Positions 1-11,300 of a DNA stretch of 64,000 nt are shown one piece after another. Source of the DNA: Cristatella mucedo. Its lineage: Eukaryota > Bryozoa > Phylactolaemata > Cristatellidae. The notes below the pieces were generated by a model. It ran no database searches. It saw only the letters and a list, made by a program, of their open reading frames with translations, and had not been told where the DNA came from. The translations under genes and the position numbers were made by a program. The DNA lies in contig WPIO01000017.1 in NCBI GenBank assembly GCA_009760855.2, forward strand, positions 5,791,001 to 5,855,000, given 5' to 3'. How positions within the stretch are numbered: position 1 is the stretch's first letter; every line of letters begins with the position of its first letter.

Positions 1-1689
1 CTGTCGCTGCACCTCTTTCTACTGTCATTGCTTCTAGTGCCCTTCAAAGTAGGCTGGTGTCATGCAGCAGCATTCATTCCCAGTGACGATCCCGTTGCCT
101 GCTGGCATGTTTGCTGGCTAGATTTCCTGCTGCAAATTCCTTGCATAGCACAGAGTGAGCCAAAGTGTGCTAAGGCCTATTGATTAGCTACCATTGCGAT
201 GTCAACTCTGATAACTCTACTTGGGAGGAAATTACTTGGCAGAAGTGAATGATTGAAGAAAGGCAAATTTCACGACTGAACCATTCCAGGTAGACATCCT
301 GCAAACTTTAGAACATGACACTTCTCATGTTGACATCCAACGGGCATGTGATACTAGTAATGATAAATCATTCTAAATTGTTTTGTTACAAGCAAACGAA
401 GGCTATTTCTAGACACTTGCATATGCTGCAAAACAAGTACACCATGAAATCATAACGTTTTACATTAACGAAAACCGGAACAGTTAATTGGACCTCACTT
501 CATCAATAAGAAAGGCCTCCATACTTTGAGCTGCAGGATTTTGGGCATTTTACGTATTTACACCATAAATTTAATCTGAAAACTAATAATAATACATTTT
601 ATGGCATCAGCAGAGAACTGAACCTCTTGCTATGCACTTTGCAGATGCTGTAAGAAAGCGTGACACAATTATTACTGGTAATATTCGTGATGTTGTCAAG
701 TATAGTATTGTTAGATGTGGCTTACACAGGGTCAACACTGGACATGGTTAGCAGCTGAGGCACTGTCAGTACGCAGAAGCACACAAAGGACGAACGAATG
801 GACCCGATAAATGCTGTAATAAGCAGGCGCGGTTCAAGCTTATTTCTCTGTAATAGAAGGTTGTGCCCTGATACCCCCCCCCCGATCAGTTTGTGTGAAA
901 TCGATCGCATAGAATTCTTTAGAATTTGCAGCTGCCGTAAAGACCTTGCTAAGGTAGCCAATGATATAATCTTCTAGCCCATCTGACGAGGCTGTGCCGT
1001 TGCTTACTCCCCAAGTTAAGTTACACATCGTAGTGAGCTAAGGTCAGTGACGACCTAATTTAAATGGTGTGTATGGACATGAGCAATCTTTGCTCATTAC
1101 CCTTCGGGTTATTCGGGTCCCGAGTATTTTGATTTCGCTTTAGTATCTGATAAGCTAAACTGTGCGTAGTCACCTCTTTACTGTTTGCTTATTCAGGCGA
1201 TCTAGTGCTTTCACTGGATGCCCTTTGACGTCCATATCATATGCTTTGTTCGCTTAGTGCCCAGTAATACTGAAGACGAATTTCAACCCCCCCCCCCCAT
1301 AGTGAGAGCTGTAAATGTATCGAATGCCAATGCTAGAAGCTGCTGAATTACCAATTATTAAAGCCGATAATAAATTTCCATCTGCTTATTCGTTTGGGGC
1401 TCCCACTAAACTTGAAACCTTTCTCGTGAAGCTTTCTGGTCTGGTATTAATTTTTAGAATAATTTCTGAAAGGGTTCACCACTAGTGTTTGGATTGCACT
1501 CGCGACCTTACCCCCTTGTCTGCTCAGGCAGCTTCTTCAGGATCCGGATTCTGGGTAGTAGCTACCACCTGGAAATTGCTCAGTGGAAGGGCAAGTTTAC
1601 CCCTAGCCTTTTATCGAAGCCTAAGCTGCTTGAGGTGTGCCTGCTTGCGCTAGCCAGCAGGCCCTATCTTTCACAACAAAGAAGTGAGT

Positions 1690-1930
1690 CGCTCAGCAGG
1701 GGCACTCGAGGCAGTGATAGCATGCTAGTCACACACTTCAGGACGGCCAGAAAGGATATGCCACAGTTAGCAGCAAGAGGAGAGTATTCATGAGAAGTGT
1801 GGAAGTGAATTCCACAGTCTAGTAAAAGGTCTAGGTCACAGTCCAGGACAAAAGCATAAATCACAGCCGGGCTTGAAGTGATAGACTGGAATAGCCGATG
1901 ACTGTGTACAGCTGACCCGAGGTCTGTAGC
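1690..1930 (-). mobile_element. Degenerate LINE family B fragment
   Basis: On the minus strand this resembles the C-terminal and 3' part of the family B LINE seen better at 35.0-36.0, 55.6-56.2 and 60.1-61.0 kb. The shared blocks read as a frame around 'WNSLP', then a Cys/Tyr-rich stretch, then a segment near 1660-1700 derived from the tail. It is too decayed to encode protein. Confidence 0.45.
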
Positions 1931-1949
1931 TGATAAACTGAATCCCCTA

Positions 1950-2095
1950 ACCACGTTATTCATTTTGTTTGTTTATCAAGCATGATTTTACTCACCATTC
2001 AATTGCATTTCCCTTGGCAGCAAATGTAAAGCGCCTGGAGAGAGATTAAGTTCTCTGATGGCGCTTTATCAAGTGCATTATTATTATTATTATTA
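1950..2095 (+). mobile_element. 3' end of LINE family A (L2/CR1-like)
   Basis: Only the terminal part of the element is present: the TTTATCAAGCATGATTTTAC block, the hairpin-forming tail (GCGCCT...AGAGATTAAGTTCTCT...GGCGC) and a short ATT microsatellite at about 2080-2095. This is typical 5' truncation of a non-LTR retrotransposon. Confidence 0.75.
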
Positions 2096-3211
2096 ATGCA
2101 CCAGTTCTTTACTTATGAAGGAGCCATGATGCAGTGGGCCATGTGTGTCTGAGTAAGCATTCACTTATTTAGTTTTCCCTAAAAAAGAAACGAGTTCTCT
2201 TAACTCCTTCTGCAAAGGCGACTCGTGGCCGAATTCTGAATTTTTAGACGGCATTGCAGGGCACCGTCAGGGTTTTCTCGTGAGCTAAGCCAAAACTGAA
2301 TTGCAGTTGTTCAATTTAGAAATAGCGAGGGAGCCGTTAATATATTAATATATCTAGCCAGCGACTGCCTTGACTAGTCTCTAGTCATCGATATAGAGAT
2401 CGAACTTGATGACTGGTAACAGAAATAGTCTTCCAAATGAAACTTTTAAATGTCAAGCAGTCATAGAAGAGGACAAATTACTAGCTCATGATAAAGGACA
2501 CACTACAGTGACCTCTCTTTTCCATGCAGGAGAGTTTTCAAAGGGACTCTCGCAAGGATGTTACGGCTATCCGGGCACATACAAAGTTTTAGCTGCTTGC
2601 AATAACCTATGGCTCCCTGACTTAAAAATCGGTCTGCATAACTTATAAAGTCTTGTAATTTAAGTCCTTAACCACCCTGCCCAGCACCTTAAGATACAGT
2701 AGCCAGACTATGCACCCCTGTGCTCATAAAACATATTGTTTAGCCATAAAGGTATCTCTTGCTACCAGTATACAGTAAGTAGATAGTGTTTGAGGATAAA
2801 AACTAAGTTGTTCTGTAATATGCTGGCACGGCATGTGATGTTGTGTTCCCTGATATTCCTTTACCTCACCCTAGCAGCAATCCGATAATAAAGCAGCTCT
2901 ACGATTATATTTCTGCACACTTCCAGCATGACTTCTCTTCAGCCATACCTTCGGCTAGCAACCAGCCGGCCGTCGTGTGACACAAGTAAATGGTGTCTGC
3001 ACCAAGATACCATCACCCCTCCTCGTCATACACCTTTGTAAATGGGGTTGAGTTAATCTAGTTCTGCACGATATTTTCTGGCTGTTCCCGTATAAGTTCT
3101 CAAAAGTTGTTGAAAATATACCTACATCCTTAGTTTTTTCATTTTCAGTCGTGCAATAAACCACGCCCATGTGTATGTGTGCACATTCCCGCCGCCAGCA
3201 TGTGTGCGCAC

Positions 3212-4590
3212 ATAATAATAATAATAGTATAAACAATATGGCACGATAAAGCACCCTCAGAGAACTCAATCTCTTCCTAGGCGCTTTACATTTGCTGCAA
3301 AGGGAAACGCGATTGAATCGTGAGTAATATCATGCTTGATAAACAACATGAACAACGTGGTTAGGGGTGACATGCACGAGGTCAGCATGCAAATGTGGTT
3401 AGTGGCAGAATGCAGTGTCAGCACGCATAAGCACATCAAGGACGAATCACAGGGACCCACTAAATGCTGTCCTAAATAGGTGCTTTTAAGTTCTTTTTAA
3501 ATGTGGTCAAGTCAGGGGATGTTCTGATGCAATTCGGGAGGGAGTTCCAGGCTTTGGGAGCATACGAACTAAATGCAGTCTCCAAAGGATTTGAGCTTTG
3601 TATGAGGTATTGGTAAACTGTTGGATTCCGAAAAGCGGGTGGTACGATGCTTGGCATGTTGGGGGAGTATATCTGAGAGATAGGCTGGAGCCAAAGAATG
3701 AAGTGACCTAAAAGTGAACGACAAAACCTTGAAGTCGATCCGTTGCTTGACTGGTAGCCAGTGCAGGTCGGCGACAAGTGGTGTGATGTGGCAACTGCGA
3801 CGTTCACGACAGATAAGCCTAGCTGCAGAGTTTTGCATCAGCTATAATCGCCTGATTGCACATGCCGGTAGGCCAGCAAGCAGAGAGTTACAGAAGTCAA
3901 GTCGGGATGTCATGAATGCATGGACTAACTTGGACGTGGTATCCTTATCTAAACAAGCCCGAATTTTAGCAATGTTATGTAGCTGAAAGTAGGCAGACTT
4001 GATTGTGGAGCTGATGTGGTTGTCTAACGAGAGGTCACTTTGGAACATGACACCTATATTTCGAGCTGATTCAACAGGAGATATGCCGTCCGAGCCAATT
4101 TTGAGCGTCAGCCTTTCCAATTTCCGAACCACACTGGGTTTGACCATAACTAGTAAGTTAGTTTTTATCATCGTGTAGTTTTAGAAAATTTGCTGCCATC
4201 CATGAGCGGATGTCATCAATACATGCAGCAAGTGAGTTGAGAGAATTCGAGGTGCTCGAAGGTTGGGAGGGATCAAAGCAAAGGTTCAACTTAGTGTCAT
4301 CTGCATAAAAGTGAAAGCCTAGATTGTGTTTGGCAATCACCTGAGCAAGAGGGAGAGTATAAACCGGGAAAGAACCGGACCTAGCATGGAGTCTTGAGGT
4401 ACCCCATATTTCAGAGGTACCTTGGATGACCTTCGTCCATTAACATCAATACTCAGGGGTCTCCCACTGAGATATGATCTTAACCACTGCAGAGCAGTGC
4501 CAGTGATGCCCAGTCGAGATGAGAGGCGCTCTAGAAGAACTTTGTGATCGATACTATCAAAAGCTGTCGATAGATCGAGCAAAACAGGTG
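3212..4590 (-). mobile_element. 5'-truncated L2/CR1-like LINE (family A) with RT remnant
   Basis: Read on the minus strand, frames 4582-4337, 4340-4158, 4171-3842, 3838-3569 and 3807-3472 give consecutive pieces of one non-LTR polymerase. They show LDLSTAFDSIDH (RT motif A), GVPQDSMLGP (the QG.xLGP block with G changed to D), FYADDTKL (the YADD catalytic box), then the conserved C-terminal run SRLDFCNSLLAGLP, LHWLPVKQRIDFK, APAYLSD and WNSLP. The pieces need several frameshifts to connect, so it is dead. The 3' UTR hairpin and an ATT-type tail end it at 3212. The 5' end stops in motif A near 4590, where an oppositely oriented 3' UTR piece begins. Confidence 0.88.
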
Positions 4591-4760
4591 CTTATGCATG
4601 CTAACACTGTGCATGCTACTGCTAACCATATTTACCTATTGACTCTACGTGTCACCTGTAATCATACTATGCTTGTTGACACTGTCATATTGCTACTAAC
4701 CAATTGTCGTGATTCTGTTACAGCATCTATAAAGTGTCTAGAGGGTGCTAAACAAGTTGT
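4588..4760 (+). mobile_element. Inverted LINE family A 3' UTR fragment
   Basis: This segment reads on the plus strand like the family A 3' UTR (GTGCTTATGCATGCTAACAC followed by repeated 'GTGCATGCT...CTAACCA' blocks) and ends in a decayed hairpin (AAAGTGTCTAGAGGGTGCT). It abuts the 5' end of the minus-strand copy, giving a head-to-head junction. This could be an older copy or a complex insertion event. Confidence 0.6.
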
Positions 4761-5121
4761 AATTGTTGTTACCGTCAGCTGTTAGGTTTAAAGTTTTCCT
4801 TAGTGATGCAGTTTAAGGAACCTAGTATCTGCTGCCTCGTAGTAGTATACTTGGAACCGATGACACCGTACGTACAATTACAGTTGTAGGTTATTACTTG
4901 TTGCGTGTTGTATCTATATATACATGTAATAGGCTGATTTTGCCTATCCACTCTGCCGGGTTTACTCGTGCTATACAAGGTCTCTTAATTCGGGAAAGCG
5001 TGTTGCCGGTGTTCCAGGTGTTGGCTTGTTTTTCTGTCGCTTAGCCTGAAATTTGCATTGCATCTGTGCCCTAATAACAGTTTTCTCAGACGATGGAAGT
5101 TGTGCTTAATTTTTGCTTTAG

Positions 5122-5310
5122 CTCATAGGCATCGCACTCCTTGCTATCGGAATCTATGTGTATGTCACCATGAGTAGTACATTCACATTCTTCTCCGCTG
5201 TTGTCAACATTCCGGCTATCGTGATCATTGTTCTCGGAGTTGTGACTGTCGTCATCACATTACTTGGATGCATTGGTGCAATCAAAGAGAATCGAGGCGC
5301 ATTGATTGCC
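5122..5310 (+). CDS. Tetraspanin exon: end of TM1, small loop, TM2
   Basis: The acceptor is TTTTTGCTTTAG and the donor GCC|GTACGTATAA. The 63 codons begin LIGIALLAIGIYVYV (rest of TM1), run through a Ser/Thr/Phe-rich small loop, then TM2 (NIPAIVIIVLGVVTVVITLL) and the conserved cytoplasmic GCIGAIKENR. The upstream exon must end in phase 0. Confidence 0.9.
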
Positions 5311-8300
5311 GTACGTATAATCAAACGTGGACAATGCTGCTGTTGCTGCTTGTTTATAGTTCATGTCTGTCCTGAGGTGGTCACATTTGTGCTCCTATGC
5401 TTTGGTTAGCCGACTGTCATTCATATGGACTGCTCTTACTGTATTTTTGCAGTCTGTATTACTTTTGCATTCGTATTTGTTCTGGTACAAGGATCTGTAC
5501 TTAATTAAACTTAGCCTTTTGTTACCTTAAATGGGGCTCTTAGTTGACCATTTGGGTATGACCTGTTTTTTGTCTCGCTTCAGTGTGTAGTGCCACTCAG
5601 TAGTAATAATAATAATAACTGTAATAAGAATAGGTCGTTTGTTTGTGCTCTAGGAGTACTACGTTTCAATCAAGGTGCTTTACAACGAATTTGCTTGAGA
5701 ATCACTAACCAACTTTTAATGACGTACATTGAATCAAGCTTAGACAAGTATGCAAAAGCACACGCCTGTTTAGACCAGCATGCAAAGGTGCACAATAGGT
5801 GACTCAAAGCTACTGGTTAGTCGGAAGTCGCGTTAGTAACGTTCACTGAATCATGCACAGTTAAGCATGCAAAATACACAGGAACAAGAAGACAAGATTA
5901 AGAGGGATGCAGGGAAAGCTGGGTGGAATAGATGTGCCTTTAGCTGGGACTTAAAAGTTATACATAGTCATTGCAGGTGGGATTGAAGCCAGAAGCTAGT
6001 TCCGGACTATTGGTACATACGAACTGAAGGCCTGATCGCCAAATGTTACAATTTTGTGGGTGGAACGTTAAGACGACTGCTTGCTGCCAAGAGGAAGAGT
6101 ATGTGGCTGCTCGAGTTGTCACTAGACGAGCAAATGAAGCAAACATAGATAGGATATTGCAACGAGTCAAGCAACCTGTAAGCCAGACCGAGGATCTCGG
6201 AAGTCAATTCGAGGCTTGATAGGTGGCCAGTGAAGCTCAGGTAGAAATATGGCCATGCAGCTAAGCTGCTAACATCTGACCAGACAAGCTGCCGAGTTTT
6301 GCATCAGTCGTAAATGATTAAGAGCACAGGCTGGAAGTACTGAATAACAGGAATTACGATAATGCAATCAGCTGTGAGCACATCAAGACTGCCACATGAG
6401 TGCACAACACCCTGGAGTTCTTCTTAGGTAATAAGAAGAGTATTGTATGCTGGTTTTTTGTCAATAGCTTATAGGTGAGTATTCAGTCGTCCCTCACTAC
6501 TTCGCGCTTCGACTTTCGCGGCTTCACTCTATCGCGGTTTATTTAAATACGTGTATATTCATTAAAAAGTTGATCGAAATAGTGAAAATGATACAGCCCA
6601 CGCTCGCTTGTCTGAGTCAATTATACAATCCTGTATTACAATTAAAATTAAAACTACTGTACATATGGAACGCAGAAAAAGACGACGGCACACTTGTTGA
6701 AGAAAATGTACCACCTGAAGACTCCTACTGAAGTCAGGCTTTCAGAGGAGCAGTAACCTTGCTCTTCTTTGCTGTGCTGTACATCGCTTCATCTTAATCG
6801 CTTCATCACCAAACGCACCATTTTCATAGCTTGGTATTTGTGCATAAGAATTGTGCATGTGTGTGATTAAGTGTACATCAATAACAGTACGATGTTTGTA
6901 ACATCTAATATGTCCTATGCTCTCTTATTTTGTCCAATATATTTGGTAATACGAGTGCAGTGGTGACTAAAGGGGTGTTATTTCATGTCTCTAGGGCTCT
7001 AATAAGGTTAAAAAACTGTATTTAGAGGGTCATAAACGGGTCTTCTATGCTCTAACTACGAAGATATTCGATTTATAAATAAAGAATCCTACTTCGCAGA
7101 AATTCACGCATATCGTGTTAAGAGTCTGGAACAAATTAGCCGCGATAAACGAGTGTCGGCTGTCTATTGACCATCAGTTTTTAGCAGCACCCTAAAACAC
7201 TAGGAACGTCAGAGCATGGTGTGGTTGCTAAAAGTTATCTTATGAAATGCATGCGTTACATCTCATGATGTCGATCACGAACTGGATTGACCTTTCTCTC
7301 GGAAGAAATATCCAACGACATAAGAGATGATGTATCCTCAAGATGCCAGCTTTAACGACCAAGGTTGTGGGATTGAGCCCTGCAGCATATGTGAAATACC
7401 TGTATAGAGATCAAGTTCTCTTAGGGTGCTATATAAATGAATTATATTATATATATATTTTTTACTCTGCTATGTCTGACCACGAATGATTGCATGGCCG
7501 CACTGTACTAATGGTTCTTGATGGGTATAGGTTGCCTTATTAACCTGCATAATTTAAATTTGAGTTTGAGTCGGTCTCCCAACAAGTCGCTGACCTCACG
7601 CTAGCAGTGTGCCCTTTGTTATGTTAATAGTACGAATGCGATTGTACAGCTAGGTTGACTCTCATATCAAAACTAACAGGGAAGAAGATTTACTAATTTA
7701 AATTGTAGCTACACTATGCACTCAAATAGTTCCAAGTGAAAAGCAAAATTATTTAACAAATATTTTTAATTGCTATTATCAAACGAACTGAAACCTCTTT
7801 TAAAACTTCCACTTTTACTTCTTTTAAGATTTTCCAACATCTAGAAAGAATTGCAAGATTGCCTGTTAGTAGTGCTGTCTCATTAGCTACGTCAGTGCTG
7901 CATACTTATGCTTGCCTTCTAAAGAGAAGTGGTTTCTTGTGATTTTTGCAGGTATAACTAGTTTTTCAAAATAACTACATGTAAATACTATTATTTTGTG
8001 TGATAATATTAGCAGTCAAGGTTGAATTGCACTGGTGCTTTGGCCCAGTGACGGAACACAGGTGTAGGAAAAGGGGACCTGGGAACTATAACCCCCCTGA
8101 ACAGGGTTTATGAGGAGGCTACGACTCACCTCTTTGACCTTATTATGATTGCCTCCCCTGGAAGGAAGGATTAAGGTAATGCTGCTATACTTAAAACCTT
8201 GCTGGGCATTTGTGATGATATTTATGGTGTACCCTCCAGATTGCTGTTTCATTTAAAGTGCCACAACACAGCCACTGCAGATTTAATGGATTCTACTGTC

Positions 8301-11300
8301 TTCTGACAATCCACCCAACATAACCACCATCTGAGGCCAAATATACATGTCAAGATTATTTTCCTAGCCCAAACATTTTAATTTGGAAGTCATTCTTGAT
8401 GAGCCGCTCAGCCGATCTCTTACAATGGCAGCTTCAGCCAGGTACTCTGCATGATCAAAGATTACAATTCAGTTGAATAGTGAGCTGTGTTCAGAACTTG
8501 TCTAGTAGTACGTTGTGCTTATAGTCCAACCCAGTGGTTCTCAACCTTCCTAATGACGAGACACTTCAATACAGTTCCTCGTGTTGTGGCTACTCCCAAC
8601 CATACAATTGTGTGCGAAATGTGGAAATGCATGCTTTCTGGTGGTCTTAGGCGACCCCTGTGAAAGGGTCGTTCGACCCCCAAAGGGGTCGCGACCCAAA
8701 GGTTGAGAATCGCTGGTCTAACTGACTATTTGTGGGCTGGGCGCTTGTAGTTGTTTCTACTCAGACGAGCAGTATGCACCAACGAGCTAGGGGTGGATGT
8801 CTAGTGATTTTATAAATGGCTAGTTTATTGCACCAAGAATAGGGCCAGGCCCTGCTTTTCACTGATAATGACATGCTGTGCTCATTGACTTGACTTCGCC
8901 AGCTGCAATCAATCCCCTTTAAAAGTTGGGATACTTATCCATTTGTTGCTTCACATGGGTCCTAAACTCATGACACCAGGGTTATTTTTTTAGTTGTGGA
9001 ATGAACTCAGTGTGCTTTGTCATCTTCCTTGAGGGAAGGGTCTTTTTTGTGCATGCATCGCAGTTTTCTGGCACATTTTGGGTATTTTGTCAGGCCCCTA
9101 AGATGTACCTTCTTCGGCTGTAGAATTGATGGCTGCTTCAATTCCTGTGACCTGTCTCTCTTTGAGAACTGCTTTACTTAAATGACGATAGTGATGTAAT
9201 CGAACACTAGGAAGATAACTGTTTATTGAAAAGTAAACTACTGCATAGTGGAACTCCATCGAAAGTGTACATACACAGAGAGCTTAGTGAACCAGTATAT
9301 GCATTCAATTAGTAGGTTGCGATGATGATGATGACCTGGCTTTGCCAGCTGTGTGTACCTGTCAGAACCTTCGTTTTGATTTAACAGTCAGTTAGAACAC
9401 CAGTGGTATATTGCTGGTTTAAAAGATTTTTTATTGCGTGGTTTCTTAAAAATGATGTTGGCAGGCCTCAGGGTACTAATCTGGGAGTTGTAGTTGGAGA
9501 TTATGATATCAGTGCCATGACAGACTCTCTTGTGGCCAGACATACAAGAATAATATATTGGGCCATTGGGTCTTGCCTGTCCCCGGGACCAGCCTTGGTG
9601 GATACTGAGCAGAAAGCTACCTTGTGTGCCCCTTCAGCCATTCTGCCATTGGCTAACCTGGGCAAGGTCGAGATTTTGCTTAGCCTAAGGTGTGTCTCTG
9701 CAGGAAAGCTTTCAAATCTTACCAATATCACGAGTTTACTCGGTCATGTCAGTAATCAATGATCGCGACTGGCTTCAAATGTATTCTCAAGATATAGCAA
9801 AGTCTTTCTAGTCATGTTGCAGAATTTAGTTGCCCATTACCGTGTATCTATTCAGAGAAAATATCAAGCTCCCGAGGTAATAAGACGTCTCCTGATTATA
9901 TACAACAACCACAGTCGCCAGTGGCTATAATGATAATTATTTTTATTATAAAAATAAATCTATATAGAACTCTCAGAGAGCTAACTCTCTTTCTAGGCAC
10001 TTTAAGTAGGCTGTTAAGGGTAGAGTTCCATCACGCTTCAATATGTAATTCTCTGCTCATTGTGTTAAGAAGGAAGACGTCTGTAGGCAGCTGGCTGCAC
10101 AGCAAAGCCACTTAGTCTTGAGCGTCCTTTACTGAAGTATATGAGTGTCCTTTACTGAAGTATATAAATTTCCGTAGCCACAGGCTCCCTGTGGTGTTGT
10201 TGAGTTACACATGTGATGTATCTTCGTCTGTGCAGGATATGTGCATCTTAATAATTACCACCCATGAAAACATTTGTTGACTGATTATTAATTTTTTCTT
10301 CGGTGAATTCTTTTAGTCTTTTATTGTCTCCTTATAGGTATAGCTTTCCTTAATCGCCGCGTACAGTTTAGCTATCAGGCCAGCCACAACCTCAGGATGT
10401 GATGATTCGTGTGTGTTTCGATAAGATTGTAGCTTCATTAGTCATTTTTAGTAGCACTTAAATAGGAAGGATAACATAAAATGCCGAAATCAGCGAGTGA
10501 CTTTTCATATCATATGCCAACAAGCAATTGTGTACTGAAAGCTGTTCTGGCTTTGAGAGCGCTTCCATTTTGTAACTGCATTTCCCTCATCCTTGGCTTT
10601 TCGGATTTTCTTTGTTAAATTACAGATATAAAACAATACGGCTTTGCCGAATATGTGCAAGCTGGCATATATGTAGGAATAGAAATGACTTAGTTGGATA
10701 AATTGAAAGCTTTCTTTGCTTGATTTATATGGACTTCTGGCTGGGATTGATTTATAATACTTTGTTATCGGCTATCATTAGGGTCCAGCACTTGCTACTC
10801 ACCTTGGTAGAGGTGCAAGCTATATAACTGACTTTCTTGGTGCAGAGTTTTCAGAAGCTTGGGACGCATTTTGTAGTCAACTTGTAAGTTTTCTCTTGGC
10901 AGAAGTTGTTAAACCCAAATAATCATTGCTAAGCACCAGTGCCGTGGAGAGAACTGTTGGACTTACTGCTCTTTACCTGTTTAGGAGATATATGCATGTT
11001 GGCCAACTGATGTGCAAGCACTGCCCCAAGGTCTGTGCTTTTGGCTTAGTTTTGCACTAAAAGTAAGGTGTTCACCTTTAATCGTTAAGGTTCAGGACAC
11101 AAGGCCTGTGATAAATGTAAAGCACCTGGATAGAGATTAAGTTCTTATCGATGCTATACAGATGTATTATATTGAAGGCGTATACTGCTGATCATCGAGC
11201 TATGCTTCTGACCTATTTCCGTTAACTTAAATCTTCATAAATTCTTGCTCGCAAGCACTGAATGTAAACTTCAGTGTAACTTTTGTGATTATCGGCTAGC

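Larger units (their letters stand above)
1..5121. other. Gene-free repeat-rich stretch upstream of tetraspanin exons
   Basis: No convincing exon was found here. It is either upstream DNA or the first intron of the tetraspanin gene, whose N-terminal exon (start codon and first half of TM1) must lie here or before the window. It holds LINE remnants (about 1690-1930 minus, 1950-2095 plus, 3212-4590 minus, 4588-4760 plus) and two poly-C runs near 875 and 1288. The remainder shows nothing I can name. Confidence 0.6.

Noticed and set aside
3714-3986. Plus-strand 90-codon frame (also 32535-32263 minus)
   Set aside because: It is the antisense shadow of the LINE family A coding region; the same shadow occurs in two copies because the LINE is repeated.
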